DNA of 64,000 bases. It comes from Amaurobius ferox. Taxonomy: Eukaryota; Arthropoda; Arachnida; Araneae; Amaurobiidae. The stretch is from assembly GCA_951213105.1 (NCBI GenBank), contig OX578138.1, forward strand, positions 65,713,037 through 65,777,036, read 5' to 3'. The notes beneath the pieces were generated by a model, which did no database searches, was not told the origin of the DNA, and worked only from the letters and a program-made list of their open reading frames with translations. This document shows, piece after piece, positions 1 to 11,450 of the stretch (position 1 is its first letter; every line of letters starts with the position of its first letter). Both the position numbers and the translations under genes were made by a program.

Positions 1-110
1 CATAATGTATAAGGAAAGTATTGTGACGGGATCGAAAATTCGAATTCGAGTTTTCGACGGGAGAGCACGTTTCAAGCATCCCTGATCACGAATCAAACAT
101 TTTTGAAGTG

Positions 111-165
<55 letters not shown>

Positions 166-1268
166 AGTGGGTCTGTGGAGACGATAACTGACGAACGAAT
201 GGACCGATTCGAAGCAAATTTGGTACAAAAATCACAATCTGTAAACACTGGAAGCCTATTGTTTTTATACGCAATCGAATGTTCAGACCCCCCCCCCCCT
301 AAATTTTCGAATGAAATTTTGAAAAAATCGTCAAAAAATCAAAACCAATATAAAAGTTACGCAAATAGACATTTCTTATGTAATTTTTCATTAGAAAACG
401 ATTGACATTAATTTTAGAACGCTAACATGAACCGTTCTCGAGATATTGCACATTTTTCAAAAAAATTATCAAAAAGTCATATAAAATAGAAAACAAAATA
501 TTTCCTATTGAGAAACATGTTCACTTTTCATATATAATATCATGCGATAAATTGGGTGACATCATTTTTGTAGATCTAGCTCGTTCCATTCATGAAAAAA
601 GATACTTTGAGTAATACTTTTGCATTTGAACGCCAATTTATCAGCTATAAGAACAACTTAATTCTTCGTCCATAACGCTTGGCGAGATATTGGCGGAATG
701 TAGCCAATTTGGCGACTTTTTGAAATGATTCCAAATTAACGAAAATCTCTCCAAATAGATAAAAATGACGCTAAATCAATGAAAATAATGACTAATTGTG
801 GAAAATTCAATATCTAATAAGTTATATAATATATAAATATATAATAATAGTTATATAATATATGTCGAAAATTCAATATTTAATAAGTTATATATACATA
901 TATATATAAATATAACTTATTTCTTCGTCCATAACGCTTGGCGAGATTTTGGCGACGAAATTGGCGGAATGTCGCCAACTTGGCGACTTTTTGAAATGTT
1001 GCCAAATTAACGAAAATCTCGCCAAATGGATAAAAATGAAGCTAAATCAATGAAAATGACGACTCATTGTCGAAAATTCAATATCTTGGAAAGGATATTA
1101 GTATCTACTAGAAGAAAAACCTATTTATTTTACTCTGAAAGTAGTAAATTCATTTCATTATATAAGGAAAGTCATGTATTGCCCACATCAGATTTTATGT
1201 ACTGTAAAAGTAGTATATTCATTGTACTATATAAGGAAAGTTATGTGCTACCCACATCAGATTTTTTT
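1..1268 (+). mobile_element. HINE-like family A, copy 1 (left end cut by the window)
   Basis: Family A copies run from a palindromic end (ACTTTCC...GGAAAGT) through CGAATTCGAGTTTTCGACGG and a (GT)n block. Next come the segment CGATAACTGACGAACGAATG and a core rich in TTGGCGAC repeats, and the end is GGAAAGTCATGTG-TTGCCCACATCAGAT before a T run. Palindromic terminus, central GT/GTCT microsatellite, terminal hairpin and insertion in T runs are hallmarks described for Helentron-associated elements (DINE-1 type). Here the left end is missing a few bases, the core around 650-990 is partly duplicated, and the right end is duplicated in tandem (1128-1268). No coding content. Confidence 0.65.
112..165. 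repeat. (GT)n microsatellite inside family A copy 1
   Basis: About 54 bases of GT dinucleotides occupy the standard central position of family A elements. Confidence 0.95.
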
Positions 1269-1269
1269 A

Positions 1270-1740
1270 ACAAATACCATCCACCGGGAAAAAATAATGT
1301 GAAAGAATTTCGCATTTTATTCTAATAAACTTCCAGATTGGAAGTATTATCCTGAAACATAACCTGAATATTATTCGCATTAAAATAAGTAAACACAATT
1401 TCATGAAATTCGCTTATTTCTTATATAAGAATATTGCAGATACTTACACTGAATTTATCTGTGTAGACTAGTTTCTGTATAGAAACTTTCTTCTAATTGA
1501 ACTTCTATTTTTCTTAGGAGACCCCTATAAAAAAAGTTAGACCATCCTATATTTAACATCTTATTAATACTACCCACCGGAAAAAAAATGTGAAAAAATT
1601 TCCCATTTTATATTAACAAACTTCCAAATTGGAAGTATGTGTCCAAAACCAATTGCCTGAACACAAAAAGCAAGGTCAACTATGCTGAAACATAACCGGA
1701 ATATTATCTGTATAAATAAAATTGAAAATCTGCTTATCTG
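1270..1740. repeat. Family G repeat, with an internal duplication
   Basis: The block CCACCGGGAAAAAATAATG...CTTCCAGATTGGAAG occurs at about 1280-1350 and again at 1570-1640, so the element contains a roughly 300-base duplication. From about 1435 the sequence is repeated, colinear with 4839 onward, at roughly 90% by eye. I recognise no superfamily for it. Confidence 0.5.
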
Positions 1741-2090
1741 TCTGTTTGTATGTATGTTTGTATCATCATCACGGGAGAACGGCTGAACCGATTTTCATGA
1801 AATTTTATGGGTTGCCTTGGAATAGCCTCACTTAAAATTTAGTCCATGTTTCGAGTTTCTAAGACCAGGGGTTGTCTAGATATTAATTAAAAACTAACAA
1901 TTAAACCTTCCATAGCATTATGCAGATGATATTTTTCCACCAATTTATTTGGAGAAAATTATATCATATCGCTTAGCAACGGATTTAAATCCAATGGGTT
2001 TATGCAGCAGAATATTTTTATTAATTCTTTTCCGGGTTAAATAATAAAGATGTGCATATAAAATAAATCAATTGCGGTCTTCAGGTTTGA
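1435..2090. repeat. Direct repeat partner of 4839-5515
   Basis: Shared blocks in the same order are ACTAGTTTCTGTATAGAAAC, AGCAAGGTCAACTATGCT, TCATCACGGGAGAACGGCTG, AACAATTAAACCTTCCATAG, GGATTTAAATCCAATGGG and TCTTCAGGTTTGAACA. The second half is the reverse complement of family D sequence. Confidence 0.7.
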
Positions 2091-2870
2091 ACACTAGCAG
2101 CCTACCCGTTCTTCGTACGGAGTATATATTATAAAGAAACTTATAATTCGCAATCATATGCAAATTCTGTTAAAATATTAAATCTATTGCCCCTAAAGAG
2201 AAGTTTAAGAATATCTGTTCTCACTATGAAAAATTATCTTCACAGGCAGATCTGAAGATAAAACATCCTGGCCCCTTTTGTAAGCAAATTTACCGAAAAA
2301 AGAATTGAATCAATATATGCAAAATGAAAGCATTGAAATTGTATAGGATCCGTACTACTTATATACGCGAATATTAGAAGATATAACCTGTATTAGTACA
2401 TAAGAAGATTGCCCGTATTACAATATGAGTCTCAAAAATATTTGCCAAAATAAAAGAAATAACGTAATAAATTGAAAATATCAATAATCCCCGTAATCTT
2501 ATACCAGAAGGTCGTAATTGATTCCAATATATGCCAATATATATCAAAACATATGGCAATATACCTGTACTACTTATATTCTCGTAGATTAGAAGATATA
2601 CCCGTGTATTTATAGAAGATTACTCGTACAACGTACACTATATGAGTTTAAACAATTTTTGTCATAATAAAACAATTGCATAATAACTTGAAAATATCAA
2701 TAATCTCTGATTCAATAATCCCCGAAAATATCAATAACAATAACGTTTAAACCTGAAGACCGTAATTGATATTATCCAGTCAAAAATGCTATAAGAAAAA
2801 TCAAATCGTTCTTTTCTAAAATATATTTTATATCCATTTATTTATTATTCAAATCGAAAAAATAATAATT
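2091..2870 (+). mobile_element. HINE-like family D copy (partial)
   Basis: Begins with the family D terminus, ACTAGCAGCCTACCCGTTCTTCGTACGGAG. It can fold into a short hairpin (ACCCGT...ACGGAGT) and is shared with starts at 57540, 58965, 60910 and 62373. The body (AAGATATAACCTGTATTAGT, CCAATATATGCCAATATATATC, CAGTCAAAAATGCTATAAG) matches those copies. No coding content. Confidence 0.6.
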
Positions 2871-4160
2871 AACACTTTACAACAAAGTTGAAAAGTGTTT
2901 ATGACTTTGTTCATTCTGTCTGTCTGTCTGTCTGTCCGTTAGCACGATAACTGCCGTAAAAATGACTTAATCAAAATGAAATTTTCGTATGTTGTTCAGA
3001 CGGTCTATAGGACCTATGGGAATATAAATGAATAATATCACCCAATTAGTTTTGGATTGAACCCGGGTTGAAAAAATGGAATACATTGAGCCCTATGGGA
3101 CCTAATTTTTCAAGCATTTTTTAAGCGGATTTAAAATTCACAAATTGCTTCGAAAATTTTAGGCAATATTCAAATTGTTCCATAAAATATATAAAAAAAA
3201 ATTCAGCAAAATATATTCTGTTGTTTTTTAAATAAAAATTAAAATAATAATAACACCTCTTATATGAAGCGATCACGTGTCCATGATATGAAACGATCAC
3301 ATGACCCACTTCAAAATGATATATGGCATCCATCTTGTGTCAAAATCGTGATTTTTAAAGTTCTTTTAATGCATATTGAGTGTTGTATCCGTCCTAAAAC
3401 TACTTTATTTTTGCCTAAATTCTGTGCATCTACATACTGAAACAACGCAATGACAATATATTTCAGTTTAAATGCTCTTCCAAATTTGATTATTTCTACT
3501 ATTAAGCCTATTTTTCACCTCTGTAAAATGTAAACAGCAAAATATGTAGAATGAGTTGTATTAGAATCGCTGTAATTCTTTAACACAAAATCATTTAGTC
3601 CATGGAGTCTGCTTAGCTGATATGAATTCATTGATTTTAGAAAGAGAAGGACGATATTTTTCGATGAAGTTTTACGCATAGAGTTTACTTACTTGCAGCC
3701 AATGGTCTTAATTTTTAAATAAAATAAATTGTTATAGTATTGTGATGAATGACATGAATGGGGGAATTATTTATGAATGAAATGCTGCTTTTATAGAGAG
3801 AGCCAGGCGTATTATTTAAGACGTCATTTGAATGGATTTCAGTTGTTTTCGATGAAGTTTTCAAATATAATAAATAATCGTAGTATTATGATAATTCTAA
3901 AATTATTACCGAGGAATGTATCATATTTTAGAAATGTTTAAACCAGGCAATTTATGCTTTAATGCCGTCATTTGAATGAAGTTAATTTTTTTTGATGAAG
4001 GTTTAAGGTTTCAAATATAATAAATTAATGTAGTATTGTGATAAGTTTTAAAATATTACCGAGGAATGTATTGCATTTTAGACATGTTTAAATAAAATTG
4101 CATTGAAGTTGGAAAGTGTTTCGTAATCAATGCTTTAAGCATGATTGATCTTTCTTGTTA
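2868..4160 (-). mobile_element. HINE-like family E, copy 1
   Basis: At 2873 the palindromic terminus AACACTTTACAACAAAGTTG...AAGTGTT begins, followed by (GTCT)n and CACGATAACTGCCGTAAAAATG. The distal end carries TTGGAAAGTGTTTCGTAATCAATGC...GATCTTTCTTGTTA. It is the reverse complement of copies at 30370-31300 and 52262-54362. It has internal duplication of the block ACCGAGGAATGTAT (3910 and 4065). Confidence 0.65.
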
Positions 4161-4838
4161 AAATTAAGAGACAGATTTAATTTAATTGCGTTTCTGAGCA
4201 ACATGATATAAGATAGAATCTTCCTCATAAACTGCTGAATTAAATAACCATTTTGATTTCTTTATACTTTTTATTGCTCAGTATAAGCTTATGGAAAATA
4301 AACCATGGAGATAGATTTCCCATTTAAATCATGTTTCAAACAATTCATGTTTTCAGATAGTGATTCGCGCAAAAAAATCTGCCATCAAACTAGGAGATAA
4401 AATTTTAATTCCCTTTCAAACGATTTTCAAGCTTTCCGTTTGGATAAACCACGGAGTTACGGAGTAGAACTCCTAGGAAAGAGTTTCGTTTTTGATTAAT
4501 ATCTCAACAACTGCTGGTCATAGATACTCGAAACTTGGACTAAATTTATGGGGGGCTAAATTTATGGGGGGCTATATGGGGGGCTATTCACAAAATTACA
4601 GCAAATTCGGTTCAGCAGTTCTTCCGTGATGATGAGACAAACGAAAATTTTGTTTTTTGCTAATATTTCGAGAACCACTAATCGTAGAAACTCCAAACAT
4701 GGACTAAATTTTAAGTGGGACTATTTTCAGGCTATCCACAAAATTTCATCAAATTCGGTTCAACCGTTCTCCAGTGATTACGGGACAAACAGACAGACAG
4801 ACAGACAGACAGATTTTCAATTTTATTTATATAGATTG
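4160..4838 (+). mobile_element. HINE-like family D copy, CAGA end
   Basis: The distal part of family D: TTGCGTTTCTGAGCAACATG, AATTCATGTTTTCAGATAGTG, then two roughly 145-base related segments. Each has a TAATATCTC...AACTTGGACTAAATTTATGG...TTCGGTTCAG block. It ends in (ACAG)n and TTTTCAATTTTATTTATATAG. The 81-aa open frame is produced by this repeat. Confidence 0.6.
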
Positions 4839-6215
4839 CAAATACTTACACTTAATTTCTCCTTAGACTAGTATCTGTATAGAAACATTTTTCTAATTGA
4901 ACTTCTTTTTTGCTTAGGAGACCCCTATAAAAAAGTTAGACATCTTATATTTAACATCTTATTAATACCACCCACCGGAAAAAAATAATGCGAAAAAATT
5001 TCGCATTTTATTTTAACAAACTTCCAAATTGGAAGTATGTGTCCAAAAGCAACTGCCTGAACACAAAAAGCAAGGTCAACTATGCTAAAACATAATCTGA
5101 ATATTATCTGTATAAATAAAATTGAAAATCGGCTCATCTGTCCGTCTGTATGTATGTTTGCATCATCATCACGGGAGAACGGCTGAATCGATTTTTATGA
5201 AATTTTATGGGTAGCCTTGGAATAGCCTCACTTAAAATTTAGTCCATGTTTCGAGTTTCTAAGATTAGGGGTTGTCTAGATATTAATTAAAAACTAACAA
5301 TTAAACCTTCCATAGAGATAGCATTCTGTAGACGATATTTTTCCACCAATTTATTGCAGAAAATTATAACATGTCGCTTAGCAACGGATTTAAATCCAAT
5401 GGGTTTATGCAGCAGAAGATTTTTATTAATTCGTTTGCGAGTTAAATAATAAAGATATGTATATAAAATAAATCATATAAAATAAATCATATAAAATAGA
5501 TCAATTGCAATCTTCAGGTTTGAACATTATTATTATTGATATTTTCGGGGATTCTTGTTTCAGGGATTATTGATATTTTCAATTTATTACACCATTGTTT
5601 TATTTTTGCAAAAATTGTTGAAACTCATATATTGTACGTAGTACGAGTAATCGTCTACAAATGCACTGGTATATCTTCTAATCTACGGGAATATAAGTAG
5701 TACATGTATATTGGCCATATTTTGACATATATTGGCGTATATTGGAATCAGTTACGGCTTTTAGGTTTAACAATTACGGGATTATTTATATTTTCAATTT
5801 ATTACGTCATCTGTTTTATTTTGGCAAAGATTTTAGAAGCTCATAAGTTGTAGTACGAGTAATCTTCTACTAATACACGGGTATATCTTCTATTATTCAC
5901 GAATATAAATGGTACGTGCCCCATACAATTTTAGCGCTTTTATTTTGCATATACTGGTTCAACTTCACATTTTTTGTAATTTTTTTATAAACGGGATCAG
6001 GATGTTTTATTTTTCAGATCTGCCCGTGAAAATAATTTTATACAGCGAGAACAGATATTCTTAAACATCTTTTTAGGAGCATTAAATTAAACATTTTAAT
6101 AGAATATTTTGGTTAACAATGTCATTTAGTATACTATAAGAATTTGCACATGATTGTGAATTTCAAGTTTTTTTTTTATATTATGTACACCGTACGAAGA
6201 ACGGGTATACTGCTA
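4839..6215 (-). mobile_element. Family G plus inverted family D copy
   Basis: 4839-5515 repeats 1435-2090. 5515-6215 is the reverse complement of the family D start, ending in ACCGTACGAAGAACGGGTAT...CTGCTAGT. Together with 2091-4838 this puts family D in both orientations within 4 kb. Confidence 0.6.
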
Positions 6216-6299
6216 GTTCACAATAAAATAAGACATTTCAGAAGTGTCAGACATTCATGTCAGACATTTCAGAAGTTCACCGTCCTTGTGATCTAGAAG

Positions 6300-6581
6300 G
6301 CTTCTTCTTCTTCTTCTTCGACACAGACCGACCGACCTACCCGAAAGTGTAAATTATCTGTTTTGACAGCCGGGAAGTGCCACCAAATTTAGCCCGTAAC
6401 CCAGTGAGAGACGGCATTCACAGGGACCGTACCCACCTTCTCCTACCACCAACCATTCAGAAGGACTTACTGACCTACATATTAAACGTGCCAGTACTCC
6501 GCGTGAACACAGGGACAGTTTGTGTTGAGCCGGGAATTAAACTCGGTCGTCCGATGGTTAACCACTGGGCTGTTCCACCCC
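6300..6581 (-). mobile_element. tRNA-derived SINE with (GAA)n tail and perfect 10-bp target duplication
   Basis: On the minus strand the element starts at 6581 with a tRNA-like head: AGCCCAGTGGTTAACC resembles box A and GAGTTTAATTCCC resembles box B. It continues with GGGTACGGTCCCTGTGAATG and ends in (GAA)n at 6301-6321. GATCTAGAAG occurs at 6290-6299 and again at 6582-6591, directly flanking it. A related copy lies at 26980-27215. Pol III transcription from the internal boxes is expected for the class. The small frames over this region are not genes. Confidence 0.8.
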
Positions 6582-6607
6582 GATCTAGAAGACTTAAATT
6601 TTGCATA

Positions 6608-6692
6608 CGAGTATAGTATCGACCAACACGAGTATAGTATCGACCAACACGGGTATAGTATCGACCAACACGAGTATAATATCGACCAACAT
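6608..6692. repeat. 21-bp minisatellite, about four units
   Basis: The unit GAGTATAGTATCGACCAACAC repeats four times with few changes. A 21-bp unit keeps frame, so it reads as a seven-residue repeat (EYSIDQH), but there is no support for a protein. The next 40 bases hold the inverted motif ACCAACATG...TGTTGGTC. Confidence 0.9.
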
Positions 6693-6729
6693 GTAATGTT
6701 GGTCGGTCGACCAACATGTATCGAATGTA

Positions 6730-7029
6730 TCGACCAACATGTATATGTTAATCATACTAGTATATATTGTTATATATGTTAATCATACTAGTATATATTG
6801 TTATATATGTTAATCTTCTGGAATACTAGTATATATTGTTATATATGTTAATCATTCTAGTATATATTGTTATATATCTTAATCCTCTGGAATACTAGTA
6901 TATATTGCTATATATGTTAATCCTCTGGAATACTAGTATATATTGTTACATATGTTAATCCTCTGGAATACTAGCATATATTGTTATATAAATACTAGTA
7001 TATATTGTTATATAAATATTAGTATATAT
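6730..7029. repeat. Minisatellite with 30-41-bp units
   Basis: About eight units of TACTAGTATATATTGTTATA with a variable TGTTAATC(CTCTGGAA) part. It ends exactly where the solo LTR begins. The CTCTGGAA segment also occurs just inside that LTR, at about 7042. Confidence 0.9.
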
Positions 7030-7563
7030 TGTTTCCGACGTATCCTCTGGAACCGTGGATGTACTCTCAGGATACAATAATGAGTCGAAATTCTTGGATA
7101 ATCAAACACTTTTATTTAAAAGCACTAATAAGCGTGAACAGGAACAATATACAGCGAATAGCTCAATAACTGTCTTGTAAAATCAGTAAATAACTGTCAG
7201 ATACAATAAAGCAGCAGTAAAATACTCATCTAATTCACAAAATTACTGATATTATTTTCAAAACACTCACAAATCTCTTTAGCTCGTATCACGTCAACAA
7301 CTTCCAACTGAGTGATGATTCCCTTATATACTCTCCATAGAAAATTTCTAGAGAGTGCTCGTATATCCAAGAAAATTCGATATTTCGAGAACGTTCTAGT
7401 ATATTCAAAAACCCGCCAAGTTGGCGACAAATCGTCCAATCTGGCACTTTTGCCCAGAAAATAGGGCAACCCTATTTTCACGTAGTAGAAATGATTGCCT
7501 GCACAGGTTGCTTTTCCTTGGAGATAAGCAAAACACAGTGAAGTGTTTTGCATATACGAAACA
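7030..7563 (-). mobile_element. Solo LTR (Ty3/gypsy-like), minus orientation
   Basis: On the minus strand it starts TGTTTCG (7563) and ends GGAAACA (7030), with the TG...CA termini of LTRs. ATAT flanks both sides (7026-7029, 7564-7567), a possible 4-bp target duplication, though the sequence is AT-rich. A TATA-like GTATATAAGGG lies near 7320-7332 and AATAAA near 7111-7116, in the right order for promoter and polyadenylation signal. It aligns through most of its length, at reduced identity, with the plus-strand LTR at 10925-11450. No internal coding region remains. Confidence 0.75.
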
Positions 7564-7574
7564 ATATTATAATT

Positions 7575-7807
7575 TTTTTTCTCTAATGGCTAGGCAATTG
7601 ATTCTTTCATCATTCGCCTATACACGGGCCAGAACCGTGAACCTTTCAGCCATCATATGACGTTGCCCCGGCGCACCAGTGGGGGTAGGATCACGCCGCG
7701 CCCAACGACACAACATCCATGCCTGAAGGTAGGACTCGAACCCACAACCCGGCGGCCGAACGATAGCTAGGAAACGCTTGCCTTGACCGTTCGGCCACCG
7801 CGTCGGC
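7575..7807 (-). mobile_element. SINE with Leu/Ser-tRNA-like head and 14-bp target duplication
   Basis: On the minus strand from 7807: GACGCGGTGGCCGAACGG (box A region of a long-arm tRNA), then GGTTCGAGTCCTACC (box B). A GC-rich body follows, ending in an A run. ACAATATTATAATT is present at 7561-7574 and 7808-7821. The left duplication includes the last bases of the solo LTR, so the SINE landed at the LTR edge. The short ORFs covering it are not genes. Confidence 0.8.
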
Positions 7808-7821
7808 ACAATATTATAATT

Positions 7822-8675
7822 ATTATCGCCTAATTGACTCTGATGAGGGCTGAAAAAAGATGAAAACCGGTCAAACTCTGAACTCGAAGCGTGATTCTTA
7901 TTTTTGGGAATGCCACCTGGCTCCGTGACAATGCACTTCATAGTTGAAATGAAAGTTAAATTTTACATCACAAAGTGACTTTTTATGAATGCTCGTATGG
8001 CGGTTTCTTTCAGACATATTTAATTCGTATGTTTTGCATACATTGCTGAAGGCATCTACGCTCTTAAAATCTCAAAAGAGAGTGCACTAATGATAAAAAA
8101 ATGGACACGAAAATATATCCTACAAGATAGCAAGAAACTCCGTAAATTGCATTTTAATTTGGGCATTTCCAAGAAAAAATCTTTGCCTGTGAAGGTCAAA
8201 CGAGAAAACGAGTTTTATAAAACGTCAGATAAAGAAATAGCCCACTTCAAACATTACTGAATGAAAAGAAAATGCGAACTAAGCCGAAAAAGCAAGTTTA
8301 AAATTACCAAGCAACTTACCCGCAGAGCCATTAAAAGAAATAATTTTGAAAGCAATGTACTATTTTTAACGTATAGTTTCACGACCTGAATATTAAAAGT
8401 AATTACTAGAATGTTTAGAATGTTTTCATAAATTAAAATTAATATTTTGTTATTTAATTCTTGCGTCTGCACTAATGATAAAAAATTAAAATTTTATTTA
8501 AGAAATTTTAAGATCTTTTCCATTCTATAATAATATAATATTTGTGGTAATACCATCAATATTGTTTTTAATGTTTCTAACGAAGCAAATTTTATTTAGA
8601 ACAACTAGCTGCGGTGCCCGTAGCTAGGTCAGTATTTTTAGCAATACATTTTTAGCAAATATACAAACAAATAAA
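7822..8675. other. Unassigned AT-rich stretch with a Penelope-UTR-like block
   Basis: Near 7840-7870 the sequence CTGATGAGGGCTG...GATGAAAACCGG resembles UTR blocks common in Penelope-like and related elements. The rest, to 8600, shows no gene. At 8608 a short ACTAGCTGCGGTGCCCGTAGC resembles the family D-type hairpin terminus. Confidence 0.4.
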
Positions 8676-10075
8676 ATCTGATGTGGGCAGCACATGACTT
8701 TCATTATATAATCCAATGAATTTACTTTTTTCACAGTGAAAAAATGGTGAGTGTTTTTAACGTTGAATTGCACATTTGGAGATTTTTCGGATGACAACAT
8801 GTAATATTATTTCAATATATTTTACATTTTATGTAGTTCAAATTAACAATTATTAATATTGATAGCATCCTCAGTAAGCAATGTAGTCTATATATCAAAA
8901 TATTTTAATAATTCATTCATCAATTAGGCGTCATTTTCATTAATTTTGACGTTCTTTTCGTCAATTTGGGACGAAATATCGCCAGGATGGCGATATCAAG
9001 CTATATTGTTCGCCAAGTTCGCCAAATGCATCGCCATGTGTTACAGATAAACGGAGAGAAGAGCAACTCTCTTATATACTAGAAGGTATGCCCGTCATAC
9101 GACGGAATTCAAAATCTGCACATTACCTCCCATTTGGCATCATTTTTTTCAATTTGGCGACATTTTCCTCACTTTGACAACATTAAGGAATGTCGCCAAG
9201 TTGGCGACATCCTGCCAAAATTTTTGCCTAGCGTTACGGACGGACGAAGAAATGAATTATTCTTATAGTCAGTCGATTCTTATGTTCTTTCTAAGATATT
9301 GAATTTTCATAAACTAGTCGTCATTTTCATTAATTTAGCGTCAATTTTACCAATTTGGCGACATTTTCGTCAATTTAGTAACATTCTTAAAAAGTCGCCA
9401 AGTTGGCGACATTTCGTCAAATTTTTCGATAAAATTTCGTCAAGCGTTATGGACGAGTTATAGGTTATTCTTATAGTAATTAAATGAATATTGGCGTCCA
9501 AATAGAAAATTAGTACTCGAAGTATCTTCTCTCGTGAATGGAATGTGCTAAATCCACGAGAATGATGTTCACATAATATTACATATGAAAAGTGAACATA
9601 TAAAGTAGTTAATTTTTTTTTTATTTAATGTGATTTTTTGATAAATTTATTTGGAAAATGTGTAATATCTCGAGAACGGTTTATACCAGTGTTCTAATTT
9701 TTTTGTTAATCGTTTTGTAATGAAAAATTACATAAGAAGCGATTATTTAAGCAAATTTATTGAAGGTTTTGATTTTTGGCAAATTTTTCAAAATTTCATT
9801 CGAAACTCTAGGAGTGTTCTGAACATTCAATTGTATTTAAAAACAATAAAGTTTTAGTGTTGTAATTTTTGTACCAACTTCATTCGAATCTCTCCGTTCG
9901 TTCGTGAGATATCGTCTCCACAGACTCACGGACACACACGCACACAGACAGACACACAGACATCACCTCAAAAACTTTCGATTCGTGTTCAGGAATGTTT
10001 GAAACGCGTGCTCTCGAATTCAAATTTTGGACCCCGTCACAATACTTTCCTTTATACTATGTTTATAAGGAAAGT
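8676..10075 (-). mobile_element. HINE-like family A, copy 2 (1.4 kb, with an inserted or duplicated core)
   Basis: Starts with ATCTGATGTGGGCAGCACATG at 8676 and ends ACTTTCC...TTATAAGGAAAGT at 10075, in the opposite orientation to copy 1. It is longer than other copies. At about 9075-9250 it contains a family C-like end (ACTAGAAGGTATGCCCGTC, ACGACGGAATT) with a second set of TTGGCGAC repeats. It has CACACA and CAGACAGACA near 9935-9960. Confidence 0.65.
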
Positions 10076-10290
10076 AAAAACGCAGCCGCGTAGATATTAA
10101 AAGGAAAGTAGTCCAATCAATATCAGCTGTCAGTAGCAAACAGATCGAGAAAAGGAAACTAGTACTGATAAAATTATAAGAATCAGATAGAAGATTAGTA
10201 TACGATTAAATATAAAATTTTGCTCAAACTGTTGTCCGCAATCAATCCGCATCTGTGTGCTAGATTGCATATACGTGCTAGATTGTAAGG

Positions 10291-10791
10291 CCCCAAGTGT
10301 TATATTTTGGAACTTATCAAAATTATTTTCTTTAATTTCCGTTTTAGGTTATTACAGTTAATTACAAAATCATTAGCCTATATAAGAATCAATTGCGTTA
10401 CTCCATATTTAAAACTGATTGAGATATGCTATTTTTAAGAAAATAGAAATTGCTTTATTCCTATCACTTTTACCCTATTATTCACTACATTGTGGAAGTA
10501 AATTCCCGCGTTCGTTATATTTCATCGATGGCAACGCAATGCAGTGAAATGGTTGCTACGGTTGTGTTAAAAAGGTTTGAGTAGAAAGTGTAGTGAAAAG
10601 GGGAAAATAAATAAGGAAATTTTGATTTTTTTTTTTAGGAATAGCATATCCCAATCTATTTTAAACGTGTAGCAACAGAATGGATGTCTTTGAGCGTGAT
10701 TTTTATAGGGTAACAACTTTGTATTTGACTATAACGACCTAAAACGAAAAAAAAAATAATTTTGCTAAGTTCCGAAATATAACACCAGGGG
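10291..10791. mobile_element. Foldback/MITE element with about 210-base inverted arms
   Basis: The left arm (10291-10498) begins CCCCAAGTGTTATATTTTGG. The right arm (10576-10791) ends CCGAAATATAACACCAGGGG. Blocks match in inverted order along the arms, e.g. GAACTTATCAAAATTATT, CGTTTTAGGT and GATATGCTATT. No ORF. I cannot place it in a superfamily because no clear target duplication is visible. Confidence 0.75.
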
Positions 10792-10924
10792 CTAATCACT
10801 TTCATGAAATAGCGCATACGCTTTTTAGTGCACTTTCATGTAGCATTTTTAACACTAACATCACTATTTACAGAGTAATTTTGCCTTTCTGCTAACCAGA
10901 TACCCTATGTAATGGCGTTTGTAC

Positions 10925-11450
10925 TGTTACGAAAACTTCGCTGTGTTTTGCCTATCTCCAAAAGGAAAACGACCTTTACAGGCAACCATTTTGATTGCGT
11001 GAAAAGTATGGTTGCCATATTTGAACACTCGGGGGCAGGGTTGTCCAATATGACGAGTTATCGCCAGATTGGCCAGTTTTCGAATATACTAGATCTTTCT
11101 CAAAATATCAAATAATCTTGGAGATACGAGCCTTCTCTAGATATTTCTGATGAGTGTATATGAAAGGAGTCGTCGCTCAGTTGGAGAGTAGTGATACGAG
11201 TTAAATTAAGTTATGAGATGCAGCAATGTTTTGATACTAGTATCTGTTATTTTGTGAATTCGTCGAGCATTTAATGGCTGTTATTGCATCTGACAGCTTT
11301 TTAATGATCTTGTAAGATAGTTATCGAGCTGTTCACTGTATATTGTTCCTGTTTACGGTTATCAGTGATTTTAAATAAAATCTTTAGTTATCCAAAAATT
11401 TGGACTCATTTTTGCATCCAGAGAGTACACCAGACAGATGCTTCGTAACA
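10925..11450 (+). mobile_element. Solo LTR (Ty3/gypsy-like), plus orientation
   Basis: Starts TGTTACGAAAAC and ends GCTTCGTAACA, so the last 7 bases are inverted complements of the first 7. AATAAA occurs at 11374-11379. Flanking bases GTAC (left) and GCAC (right) could be a decayed 4-bp target duplication. Shared blocks with the LTR at 7030-7563 include CTGTGTTTTGCCTATCTCC, GAATATACTAG and CTGTATATTGTTCCTGTT. The 67-aa ORF inside it is spurious. Confidence 0.75.

Noticed and set aside
4626..4871. Small proteins ending in QTDRQTDRQTD (also at 58750 and 62158)
   Set aside because: They coincide with the CAGA block of family D repeats; conservation is of the repeat DNA, not a coding pattern.
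10291..10791. piggyBac MITE, because ends begin CCC
   Set aside because: No TTAA duplication flanks the element.
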